This document shows positions 53,763 through 64,000 of a stretch of 64,000 nt of DNA, in pieces (within the stretch, counting starts at the first letter, position 1; each line of letters opens with the position of its first letter). This DNA comes from Oikopleura dioica (Eukaryota > Chordata > Appendicularia > Copelata > Oikopleuridae), in contig OU015566.1 of the NCBI GenBank assembly GCA_907165135.1, forward strand, positions 4,094,501-4,158,500, given 5' to 3'. The notes below the pieces were generated by a model that worked only from the letters and a program-made list of their open reading frames with translations, did no database searches and had not been told where the DNA came from. The position numbers were made by a program, and so were the translations under genes.

Positions 53763-54110
53763 AAATCGTCTTCCTTGATTTCGAAATTGAAAAAATAAAG
53801 CCGGAGACACTGTAGATTCGGCGGTTTTTACAGCTCTTTTGCGTGAATCACTGATTATTCTGCATAATTAAACGGCCTTGAATTTAAAAGAAGCGGTCAG
53901 AACTTTAAAGAATCAAAAAATCGTTCAATTCAGTAAGAAATTGACAGAATGAAGATTTTTAAGAGTTTAGCGATTTTAGGAACGGGATCATTACTGACTA
54001 AAAAAAGAGGACAAGAAATAAATTCACAGAAAATGAGACAATTTGACCAAAATTTTAACATCATGTTTGGCAAAATTTTAGACCAATCAGAAGCCCTCCT
54101 GAACGAGAAT
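53763..54110. other. Intergenic region
   Basis: About 350 bp. Nothing recognised. Confidence 0.4.
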
Positions 54111-54374
54111 TTCTGATTGATCAAAAATTTGGCCAAAATTTCGGTCAAAATTGTGGCATTTTTTATCAAATCTTGCCCCTTAATCTTAATCCCAGTAAAA
54201 GTAACTGTATCAGCAATTGACTTGAATGACTACAGAATCGACAAGAGAGACTTGGTAAGAGTTCTTTTATTTTTTCAATGATTAAGAAATTTTCAGCTCG
54301 AAAAGATTTGGAGAAGAGGGAACGACAATCAAATGGACGTCTGGGAAAACTTTTATAAATCGCTTGGATTCTGA
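54111..54374 (+). CDS. Possible small gene, 3' exons
   Basis: An open frame ending VKVTVSAIDLNDYRIDKRDL is followed by GTAAGA and, after about 40 bp, an AG acceptor leading to LEKIWRRGNDNQMDVWENFY and KSLGF stop near 54374. The GT-AG join keeps frame and the composition is protein-like. No start codon or family was found. Confidence 0.35.
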
Positions 54375-54590
54375 CAATTATGTTAAAAAAATAAATTCTC
54401 TTTCTTTTTTTTTTATCGAACAAGTGGGATTTGATAATCTATTTTTAACTGACAAGTTCTACTTTTTGAAAGTCCGGATCTCTCGATTCTGAACTTTTAT
54501 CGATCGTTTTATTATTTGATACTGGCAAACAGAAGCAAATTTCTCACAGTTTTTCGCGTTAAAATCTTGTCCCGATCGGAAAGAGAGGAA

Positions 54591-56705
54591 ATGATCAAGG
54601 CAATACTGAGTTATTATAAATTGTTTTTGTTTGTTTTTCTACCGCTGTTGTTGCTGCCGCTTGCGCTGGTTCTGGAAGGCGAGGAGGATGGGATTGATTT
54701 TCGAAAGCTTGGGCAGTTTAGGTAGGATCAAAAATGAAGGACGGAAAAATAAGGGTGCCTCTCTCTTATTCAGCTACATGCTTGTCATTGTCGCATCTTT
54801 CTGGATCTTCGACGTCCTCCCTTTGGCCGTCACCGCCCTCATCCCCTACATCATCCTCCCTAGCTTTGGAATGATCAGCTCTTCCATCATCGCATCAAAA
54901 TACATGTCGAATGTGAACTTCCTCCTTATGGGCGGATTCATGCTCGCAATTGCGATCGAAGAATCAAATCTGCACAAACGCATTGCTCTTGGAACCCTGA
55001 TGCATATTGGCTCGAATCCGAGAGCGTTGATGTTTGGCTTTATGCTCGTCACGTGGTTGCTTTCGATGTGCATTACAAATACGTCAACGACGGCGTTGAT
55101 GATTCCAATCGTGATCAGCGTTCTTGAGCAGTTGAAAGAAACGCAAAAAGGGGAGATCTCAGAAGAGGCAGACAAAGAAGCTGGTGATAGTCATGAAGAC
55201 AAAGAGGAGAAAATCACAGGCTTTGATAAAATCAGCCTAGATTCAACGGTAAATACCTTCGACCCTATCTTTGAATAAAAATTTTTTAGTGCTCGGAAAC
55301 TTTGCCAAGCGAAAAACCAACTCGACTTGAAATCTACCTCCTCCTCTGCGTCCCATTTTCAGCCAACATCGGCGGCCTTGCAACCCTAACCGGGACCGAC
55401 TTGAACGTCTACCTCGCCGGCTACTACCGCGAGTTCTACGAAGAATACGCGGATGTAGATGGAAATGATTATTTCGACTTGACTTATGCAAACTGGGCAA
55501 AGTATTCCATGGTCCAGTCGTTGACCGTTTTTCTTCTTTCTTTTTTCTGGCTCCAGGGGCTCGGATTTGGCTGGAACCCGAAAGACTGGCTCAATTGCAA
55601 AAATAGTCCAGAAGCGAATCAGGTCATCAGAGACGAGTACAAAAAACTCGGCCCGATGAAACAGGCAGAATACTTGTCCCTGATCTGTTTCGTCACTACA
55701 GTCATTCTCTGGATCTCACGTGACCCTTCAGAAGACGCGAGCGGGTGGGCTGAACTCTTCCCGGTTCCGAATTGGATGACTGATGGGATGGCTGTAATTA
55801 TCATCGCTATTTTCTTGTTCATTTTGCCAAAGGGAAAATCTGGCCTGTTTTGTATGTTTTCGAAGAATATCAAGATTGAAGATGGACCGGCAGAGGGAAT
55901 ACTGAACTGGGAAATTGTGCAAAGAAAATGCGCCTGGGGCGTGTTGATTCTCATGGGCGGCGGTTTCGCAATTGCTCTTGCGTCAGATGAGTCGGGCTTT
56001 TCAGAATTTATCGCCAATGGGAACGGTTTCAAGAGAGCTCCAGATGTCTTTAGCAAAAGGAACACTATTTTGAAACCGGAAAAAGGCTAGCAAAAATAAC
56101 TGATGGTTGGGATGCATGGGCAATTTGCCTGTTATGCTCAGTAATTGCAGCTTTATTCACGGAAATCACGTCGAATACAGCTGCGAATGCTCTGTTTATG
56201 CCTCTGCTGAATAAACTGGCGCTGAAGATCTGCATTCATCCTCTCTATCTGATGATTCCCAGTTGTATGGCTTGTTCTTTGTCATTTATGCTTCCAGGAA
56301 AAGCTTTGATGGTATAAATTTTGTAATTTTTGTTCTGTTTTATGGAAGCTTTGAAGCGGCAACTGCTCCAAATGCGATTGCCTTTGGAAATGGAAAACTA
56401 AAAACGACAAACTCGGTAGATTTGGACTAATAAATGAATTCATCATTTTTTAAGGCACTTGCTGGATTTATGCCGAAAATATTAGGGATTTTGGTGCTCA
56501 ATACATTTGTTATATTCTTTGGACCACTCGTTTATAAAACAGATAAGTAAGTTAATTTTAAATTAATCAATGAGAAAAATAAAGTGGAAAAGTAATCGCT
56601 ATAATTTGGACTTTTAGCTTCCCTTGTTTCGGAATTCCGTACGCGCCTGAATGTAAAGATCCTATAATTCATCAAAACTGCCCTTATTTCAATAAATTAT
56701 TTTAA
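54591..56705 (+). CDS. SLC13-family sodium/dicarboxylate or sulfate cotransporter
   Basis: A multi-pass Na+-coupled carrier. Exons 54591-54721, 54774-55248, 55290 to about 56055, about 56087-56297, 56357-56421, 56456-56547 and 56619-56705. The N-terminal helix LPLLLLPLALVLE, then FWIFDVLPLAVTALIPYI, CITNTSTTALMIPI (first SNT-type motif), WGVLILMGGGFAIALASDESG, and EITSNTAANALFMPLLNKL (second motif) and FMLPAATAPNAIAFGNGKL match SLC13 proteins in order. The intron 56298-56356 has GA-AG ends; using them recreates LPAATAPNAIAFG. Around 56050-56090 the frame changes without a clean GT-AG intron: a 26-bp GA-AG intron or a 1-bp indel could both explain it. Substrate (citrate, dicarboxylate, sulfate) cannot be told. 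Confidence 0.88.
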
Positions 56706-56951
56706 ACATCAGTTTTTATTTCCATCAAATAATCTTGTGAGCTAGCAGGTGAAAAAGAAAAACCTTCTAAAAGAAGGATTCTCCTCATTTTCTTCAAATG
56801 TTACGCAGGATCAAATAAGAAACTTGCATATGCTTGAGTGCACTCAATTTCGACTCTCACTCTCTTCGCACACTGACTCAAGAGATAAATTCTTATATTT
56901 TATCAGGCTGACTTTGTTTTGACCAAAAAATAATTCACATACTTATTAGAT

Positions 56952-58825
56952 ATGAGATCGATTTTGATATTTCTAGTAGTTTTTGTGATCTCATCTTCGG
57001 CAGAGAAGATCAAAAGTCACCAGAAATACCCATCAGACGTTCAAGACGATGTGCTTTTCCAAGGACTACAAATGGGAATCCACAGAGATAACTACTCTTG
57101 CCCGTAAGGTTTTTTGATGAGTAGAAATATTGATCTCTATGTAAAAGCGACTACGATCTTGGTTCTCTGTGCGACACTGATTGCAGGGTTGACTATATCG
57201 GATGTAGACAGGAATGCTCGGAGATCGTTTGCGAGAAGTAATAACTGAGATTGAGAATCAAGATAATGTATATTTTAGTGAATGCGTTATCATTTATGGT
57301 GAATGCCTGTCGGACTGGTAAAAATCTATTTTTTGACCAAAAATGATTTTTAAAGCCCATGTGGCGTCAACTGCCCTATTGGTTGCGAGAATTGCCCTCA
57401 TCCACTTTGCGTTCCAAGTCCCTGTGATGATTTGGAAAATAATTTGGACTTTCAAAGATGCAAAAATATCAATCAAAATGTAGACTCAACAATAGTAAAA
57501 CCTTAGCTTACATTTTTAAGGAGCTCAATTGGTGTATTGACGACTGTAAAAATTCTCAATATGATTGCTATGAGATTTGTACAGATAAATTTCTTGCATC
57601 GATGAAAAATTGCCCTTGCTATGAAGGCTGCCCTCAAGGCTGTCCATTTTGCTCGGATTATCAAGTATGTTTTAGTCGACCAAAAGATAGATTAAAAGGA
57701 AATTGCCTACATATTCGTATTCTAGTGCGAAGGCGACGGCTTCGTTGTTATTAATCAAATACGGAGCTACCAACTTAGTCTTGACGGTGATTCATACTCA
57801 AGAGAATTCCTCTATCCAACCGAAGACTCATCTTATGTCTACCAGGCCGCTCATGCTTTTTTTCAGGGCAATTTTTATATTTTCGGGGGGCAGAGTGACA
57901 CTAAAAAGGTTAGAATAATTCTTTATATTTAACTCAAGTCAATTTATAAGATTGCTGTCTTAAATGGATGCGCTTTTGAGGAGCTATCGACTCGTTTGAC
58001 ATACAGGACAAATTCCAAATAGACATTTATTAAAAGAATTTAATTTCAATTCACGCAAATAAATGAAAAAAAACATATTTATGAAATTTGAAAGTCACTC
58101 ATGGGGAAACTCCGCAGTCGTGCTTCCTAACTCCTCAAAGGTTCTTCTTTGCTTTTCACAAGAACTTGACTATAAAGGATGCATGAATTTCGATGGAACA
58201 TCTGTTGGTGTTGAATCTTACAGAACAAGTCACTTACACTTTATGGGATGCGTCGGAAATTATCGATCAACGATTCTTGGTAAAATAACTTATCACACTC
58301 CTTTTTTATAAATTTGTATAGCCGTTGGATCGAATCATAGTGATGGACAGGGTAAATATGTGGACATTAGGGATGCGAACTCAGGCTCATGGTCAACAAC
58401 AACTAATTTTCCATATGAGGGGTAATCAAGCCACAATGAATTCTACCTAGTTTTTTTCTTATTTAGTTATACTGAAGCAAACTTTTGTCTCGGAGTAGAA
58501 GATGCGATGCTGTCAATAGGCGGTTACTCCGTGACAACAGCAGTGTACATGTATCGTGATGCTAGATGGACGAATCTTGGCTCTATGAATAATGTACGTT
58601 TTGCTTTAAGAGTTTCATTAATCTTTAATTTATAAGGATCATTATATGTCACCCTCGATCATGTTCAATAATGAAATCTATTCTGTTGGGAGATACGCCG
58701 TTGAAAAATTTCAAATTGATGTCAGCAATAACGTCATGACGACTCCTACAATCTTTTATGAGGGAAGCGGAAGCGATGAACCGGGATCGCTTTTATTTGA
58801 AAGCATCTACAATTCCTGTACTTAG
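56952..58825 (+). CDS. Secreted cysteine-rich protein with kelch-like repeats
   Basis: The signal peptide MRSILIFLVVFVISSSA starts at ATG 56952. The N-terminal half has clustered cysteines (SLCDTDCRVDYIGCRQECSE, CGVNCPIGCENCPHPLC, NCPCYEGCPQGCPFC) over several small exons. The second half has glycine-paired, kelch-like units: YQAAHAFFQGNFYIFGGQSD, HSWGNSAVVLPNSSKVLL, YTEANFCLGVEDAMLSIGGY and HYMSPSIMFNNEIYSVGRYA. The gene ends at TAG 58823-58825. The intron 58007-58094 has GA-AG ends; the others are GT-AG. An extracellular adhesive or house-related role is conceivable but not shown. No single known family covers the whole protein. Confidence 0.72.
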
Positions 58826-58898
58826 TGAACTTTTCCTTTTTTTGCTGCGAAAAGTCCTTATAAATTATAAGTTATAATAACAAATTGATTATCATCAT

Positions 58899-61878
58899 TT
58901 ATTCTTCATTGAGGCAGTGAGAATCAGAAAGAATTTCTCGGTCAACTAGAATTATTTTTAAAACAGAAAAAGTCGAGCCACCGAGAAGTGCAGCGATCGG
59001 AACTAAAAGAAATTTGCGCTTTTTTCGCTGACGAATAACTACCAGTAACAAACCAAGCAACAACGATATTTCTAAAAACTCTCCACGAAACAGCATGATA
59101 ATCTCTCACAACTCCAACACCCACCACCGCGCCAACTTTGCAGTGCGTAGTCGAAACAGGGAGTCCAATAAAACTGGCAGCAAGAACAGTAGATGCAGAC
59201 GCCAAATCAATGCAAAAACCACGAGAAGCAGTCAAAGCAGTAAGATCTTCTCCCATTGTTCTTATCACTCTCCGTCCCCAGCAAAGAAGCCCTAGCAATG
59301 TTTTATGATAAGGGCTTGTGCACCTTACCTAAAGAGATCCCAAGGCCTCCAAAGAATAAAATAGTCGTTGGAGTACAGTCGGAGTCCAAAATAAGGGACA
59401 CCAAGATAAGGGACTTTTTGGCTCAAAATGCCGAAAATCAGCGGCAGAAAAAAATCAAACTTAAGGGACTTTCTGAGATTAGTAAGCTTTTTCGGTTAGC
59501 TGAGAGCCAATAAATGGTATCAATAACCTTGATTTCAACCAGTTTTGCCGCAAACTGAAGTGATTTCCACTTCAGAATATGGTTTCCTCTTTCAAAAATG
59601 TCATAAAAGCCACAAAAACAATGACTTCAGCTTATTTTGCTGCAAAAAATATACTTTAAAAAAATTTGGCAGGGACATATTTTTTGCTTTGATGACCCAA
59701 TTTAAGGGACTTTTTTCGAAAATTTTGGAGCAAAAAAAGTCCCTTATTTTGGACTCCGACTGTATGTCCAGTTTGATTGACAGTTCCTTCAGTCCAAATC
59801 AGAAAAATCGCAATCAAGGGGCCTATCGCATTACTGACATCATTTCCACCATGAGCAAAGGCGCCAAAACAAGCGGTCAAAATTTGAAGAAATGAGAAGA
59901 CAATCTTGTTCGTTCTTGAGTTTTCTAGTTCATCTTCGGTCTAGAAAGCGGTCAGAAGGGAATATAAAAGGAAGATTGCCTTGAGTTGCTCATCAACAGA
60001 AGAAATAGAGCTTGTGTCAAACTTGATCGCTGCGGAGTCGAGCACTTCATCGTCGATTTTTCGGTGAATATCGACGATTTCTCCGTTATGAACGACGATT
60101 TCGAAGTCCGAATCTGATTCTTCGCGTATTTACAACAAATAGATTCGTACCTTGATGCTTGAGCTTCACATGAGTATCTCTCATTACTTCCCTCTGCAGC
60201 TGCATGACCTCGGGAATCCTCACTTTTCGGTCGCCCTAGAATTTTTCGAAATCAAGGAAGAGAAAGCCGACTAACAAGTAGTTTCATTATATTCTCCGTC
60301 GTCAGCGCCGGTCGATTCTCATCATCTCGGTACATATCCGCTTCCGAACCTACTCGCCGTTTGGTTTTCATTAATTCTAGAGAAAGATAAGAAGAAGATC
60401 ATCTGATTTTCATTAAAAATCAATCCACGCGTGTTTCAAAACTTATGATTGGCAATTTGTAAATTGACAAAATGGAGGTTGAAAAAATTGATACCATTTC
60501 GCGAGTTCTCGAGTGTCTTCTGCTCAGATGGTGTGAATTGCACTTAACCATTTGATATCCTGACCTCTGGTGTTTTTCGATGGTTTTTTAGAAGCAAAAA
60601 CCATCATCTCTAGAACCCTTTTTTCTACCTGTTGCTCGGCGCCGATCAAATTCAGAAGGAAGAGAAGTTTTGGGAGACTCGATGATTTCTGGAGTTTTTG
60701 CTTTTGGGATCGGAATTGTGATTCCATTTTCCTTGATTTCAGAAATTGAAAATCGACGAAGATGGAGCTCGTCGTTGGTAAAATCGGAAGCGAGAATTTC
60801 AGGCATAGATTTGACGTTTTCTGATACCGTTGAGGTCCCTGACTCCTTTTGCTTTGTTTTTCATTTGATAATCAACCCCCTATTTTTAAACTGAAAACAT
60901 GACCGTAAAGAGCTCTGCCGAGAAAGCCGATTCGCCGCGTGAATGTTCGAGTCTTCAATTTTCTTCTCATTTTTGATCCTCTCTTTGATCAGCGGAACTA
61001 CGACGCATTGAACTAAGAGCCCCGTAACTGCCCCAAAAGCAGCTGCGCCGATGGGTGGGAAAAGAGTTGGCATGGTATACCAGCCGACGTTTGGAGAGTG
61101 ATGAAGGGAGGCAAAGACGTTGATGCCTGTCGTGAGGCCGTAAAGAATGGGCAGGGCGATGAGGGATCGCTGGTAGCTGTGCTCGTTGAGGAGGATAAAA
61201 TGGCGGGTAAACAAGTAGAAAACGCCTCCAACAACAGCCGAAATAAGCGGCGAGACGGTCCAAATGAGGAGAATTTTTGCGAGAATGATCCAGTTAATAG
61301 TTGAATAAGCATCAGATAATAGGGCGAATCCGACCATTGAGCCGACTTTTCCAGGCTTTTTCGATGACTTTTATCGGTTTAATTAAGAATGAAAATGGAC
61401 CATCGTAAACCTTTCCTATGGCATGAGTTCCAGAAACAGGCAATCTCAAAAACGTCGCAAACATCTGCCACATTACCGAACCCACCATTACCGACAACAT
61501 CCCCACCAAAAGCTCATTCCTCTTTCCTTCAAAAACTGAGACATCAAAAATGTCTTTTCTAATCGTTTCGCCGACATTTGCGCCCAAAAAGACAGCGCCG
61601 CAGGATTCAAAGATAATGGCCAAAATACAAGCGGTTTTCATCGAAATAGTTTTTGAACCAACTGTAGTTCCGAAAGAATTTGCAACATCATTCGCTCCCA
61701 CTGCGAATGCCAGAATAAATGCGATGATAAAAGCCGCTACGACGATATTTGCCGCCCTAGAAATGAGGAAGAGGAAGAAAATATGAACTTACTGTAATGA
61801 AAAGCATTGGTCAAAAAAGCACAATTGCTGATCTGGGCGGGTGAAATAATCGCCGCAAATTGGGATTTTGTCGAACAT
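58899..61878 (-). CDS. SLC20-family sodium/phosphate cotransporter (PiT), exon interrupted by a transposon
   Basis: An Na+/Pi symporter of PiT type. ATG 61878 starts [12 protein letters not shown]; then [30 protein letters not shown] and [11 protein letters not shown] followed by [11 protein letters not shown] form the first PD001131-type half. A long intracellular loop holds [32 protein letters not shown] and [17 protein letters not shown]. The second half has [38 protein letters not shown] and [16 protein letters not shown]. The intron 61346-61415 has GA-AG ends and 59941-59979 has GC-AG ends. Between QTGH and [12 protein letters not shown], a 387-bp element (59376-59762) sits in coding sequence; unspliced it gives a stop after about 23 codons and removes the last transmembrane segments. 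Without it the frame is perfect. Confidence 0.9.
59376..59762. mobile_element. Tc1/mariner-like MITE inside an SLC20 exon
   Basis: Terminal inverted repeats CAGTCGGAGTCCAAAATAAG (left) and its reverse complement (right) are perfect over more than 20 bp, and TA flanks both ends (59374-59375 and 59763-59764). A CAGTCGG start and TA target duplication are typical of Tc1/mariner-pogo derivatives. 387 bp, no transposase. Subterminal AAGGGACTTTTT motifs are also inverted. Confidence 0.9.
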
Positions 61879-62122
61879 CTTTTTGAATAGATTTCTCTCA
61901 TAGAAATCGAGAATCAAGAATTAGGCTCAGAGTATTTTTGGCACTACGCACTGAGTAAGTGAGTGTGACGTTTCCTTTATCATTGTCACATTGTTCGTTG
62001 AAAAGAAATCAACTACAGTAGTAACTGGAAGAAAGCTTTCTAGTGTTGTTTATCGAGTTTTATTAACCTTGAATAAATACTTGAAGGAATAATCAGATAA
62101 AATGTACAGAAAAAAGTAATAT

Positions 62123-64000
62123 TTAGTTGCCAGACAAAATAGCACGCTCGAAAATGTCGGTATTTTTCGCATCGCCGTGGATTTTTCCATGAAGATGCCG
62201 CTCCATCAAAATATTTGTCGACCAGCTCGACCCAACTGCCCAAAGAAAAGTCTGAAAATGAATGAGCAAATGCTCTAGGATCGAAAGCCGTACTCTGGAA
62301 TGAAGACACAATTGCTGATCAATCATTGAGTGAACGTCGTGAATTTCGTCTTTGAACTCGTCGCAATTTTCCAGATATTTATTTATCCAGTTGAAAGAAT
62401 CGGACCCGGAAAAAATTGTCAAGCCGGGAGACTGTTCCTTCATGATCTTTTTAATTCCATCGACGAAATTTCTCTGATCCGGTGGATGAGCAATGTAAAT
62501 CACTGTTGGCCGCTCTGACTCGTCAGTTTCTCCGAGCATGAATTTTCCGTCGAGAAATCGATTATGCTAAAAATGCTTTTTATCTTGAAAATGGTCAAAA
62601 AAATTACCTTCATTTGACCAAGTGCTTCATAATTGTAGGTTTGGACATATTCAGCGGTATTTTCGGCGACGAATTGGACATCTGTGATGATTCGCTGGAC
62701 AATATCGCACTAGAAAGTGAGTTTTAGCATTTTTTTTTTCAAAGTTTTTCTTCAAAAAATTCGATGAAAAAAGTCGGTGAACCTGGATCGAAGGCTTCTT
62801 CCTACAGTGTCTTGTCCAATCGCCGACGTTATATCTCCAATGAATCGAAACATAATTCATTCCTCCCAAAACTTCTTCAATGAATTTCTCAGAAATATCC
62901 CGAACATATTTTGGCCGTTGTGTATGGAGGACAATCTCGCCCATGAGCTTTTGCTCCTCTGGTGTGAGCACTTCTGGATACAAATTATCCTCGTCGTCTT
63001 GAATGCTTCCTCGAATGTCTTGGCGAAGATCGAGTTTGTCCTCGTCGATCATGACGTCTTTGAAGTCAAATGCTCGGTATGGCATCAGGAAGAGAGCGCA
63101 TTTGCCTTCGTTTTTGTACAATTTCTCAAGTGCTTCTTTTGAGTTCGGGAGGAGAATTCCCATCTTTTCAGGGAGCTGGGTCCATTCGGGGTAAATGGGG
63201 GAAGTGTTCGAGATGCAATGGTATTCTTCCATGTCGTGGTGGTCTCCGACTTCTTCGATGTCGATATTTGTGTAACCTTAAAAATGTAAGAATTTTTTTT
63301 CTGAAAAATTTTTGTCAGAAAATTTGTCGAAAAATTTTTGTCAGAAAAGTTTGTCGAAAAGATTTTGTCAAAAAAATCTTTTCAAAAAAATTTGGAAAAA
63401 ATTTGAAAAAATTTTTTTCAAAAAATTTTCGTCAGAGATTTTCTTACCTAAAATATCTTGATGATACTTGATCCTGTTCATCTTGTCCCCATGGCAAAAA
63501 TCTCTCCTCGCCGCCCAAAACTCATCGAATTCATGATCACAATTTTCCGCCATTTCTTCCGGCTCAACAATCGGAATAAACTCCCTCAAAAGATTCAAGT
63601 CGATCTTCGCTCCGGCAGCGACGGGAGCAGATCTGTCAGTCTTGGCGGACTCGTCGGAGGCCCAGTGTTTGAAAAATGGAGGCATTGACAAAGTTCGATT
63701 CATTTTGATCGCCATGAAAATGAGCTCTCTCATCCCGCGGAGCTGATTGTTTGGGCCCCAGATGTAAGTTCCGGAAAGAAATTTATCGCTCCGGAGATTT
63801 GTCGCTGGTTCAATTGATTGGTCAAGTTCTAGAGCGAATTTCGGGCATGTCTCGAGTGGCTGAAGATCTTCAAATTTCGCTTCTTCTGCTGAAAGAGATT
63901 CCTCGAGATTCGAAGCGCCGGTGATTGTCTTTTTCGCCCAAATTCCATTTTCGCCAATTTCAACTTCTCCGCTTGTGTCCAAAAACGCCCCGTTGTATTT
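62123..64000 (-). CDS. GDP-fucose protein O-fucosyltransferase-like protein, 5' end beyond window
   Basis: A glycosyltransferase-like protein of the O-FucT (PF10250) type. Exons 63449-64000 (open at the right edge), 62783-63276, 62608-62709, then from 62566 and a last exon ending at TAA 62123. TYIWGPNNQLRGMRELIFM followed by MNRTLSMPPFFKHW matches the GGxNNQR...NRTLVLP start of the fold. GMNYVSIHWRYNVGDW fits the (I/V)H(L/W)R GDP-fucose-binding motif. VIYIAHPPDQRNFVD and LTIFSGSDSF resemble the late Rossmann segment, and MIDQQLCLHSR then GSSWSTNILMER the C-terminal motif. Secreted or Golgi targeting cannot be judged because the N-terminus is missing. Whether it is an active fucosyltransferase is not certain. 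Confidence 0.75.

Noticed and set aside
59700-59760. The SLC20 insertion acting as a precise intron
   Set aside because: The coding-strand right end (CCGACTGTA) offers no AG acceptor at or near the junction, so a simple precise splice is not supported.

Overview
The window reads as nuclear DNA of a very compact chordate genome, most probably the larvacean tunicate Oikopleura dioica or a close relative. The evidence is dense genes on both strands, mostly tiny introns (about 38-70 bp), unmistakable animal genes (WDR75, PSMA6, FMR1/FXR, a nuclear receptor, SLC11, SLC13, SLC20, aspartylglucosaminidase, an astacin protease), and an unusual number of GA-AG and GC-AG introns, a known larvacean trait. 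No rRNA, tRNA or CRISPR array was recognised. Exon limits were placed by hand from reading frame, splice signals and remembered family homology, so single boundaries can be wrong by a few bases.

Layout. 1-3.3 kb: WDR75 (cut by the left edge) and PSMA6 on the minus strand. 3.6-8.9 kb: a TLC-domain membrane protein and an NR1-type nuclear receptor on plus. 9.1-12.6 kb: a sulfotransferase and a secreted cysteine-rich protein on minus. 12.9-15.5 kb: repeats and small doubtful genes. 15.9-18.5 kb: a secreted protein with two Cu/Zn superoxide dismutase domains on minus. 19.5-22.9 kb: an FMR1/FXR homologue and aspartylglucosaminidase on plus. 23-25 kb: an LRRC3-like transmembrane protein on minus. 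25.5-28.7 kb: two tandem secreted CUB paralogues. 29-37.5 kb: an acidic protein, a small secreted peptide and an astacin protease whose last domain is interrupted by a 3.2-kb inverted-repeat element carrying about 26 copies of a 55-bp repeat. 38-44.5 kb: a four-pass protein, a repeat-rich stretch, a damaged SLC11/NRAMP gene and a small coiled-coil membrane protein. 45-49.9 kb: two coiled-coil paralogues and a serine-rich protein on plus. 50-52.5 kb: a Golgi carbohydrate sulfotransferase on minus. 54.6-58.8 kb: an SLC13 transporter and a secreted cysteine-rich/kelch-like protein on plus. 58.9-64 kb: an SLC20 phosphate transporter with a transposon inside an exon, and an O-fucosyltransferase-like gene cut by the right edge.

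The genes do not form one pathway. Many products are secreted or membrane-bound. The strongest theme is the meeting of mobile DNA and introns. Foldback elements sit in introns or interrupt coding sequence, one ends exactly at splice-like junctions, and two tandem paralogues each carry an intron the other lacks, both with non-GT donors. This looks like ongoing intron gain from inserted DNA, processed by a spliceosome tolerant of non-GT donors.
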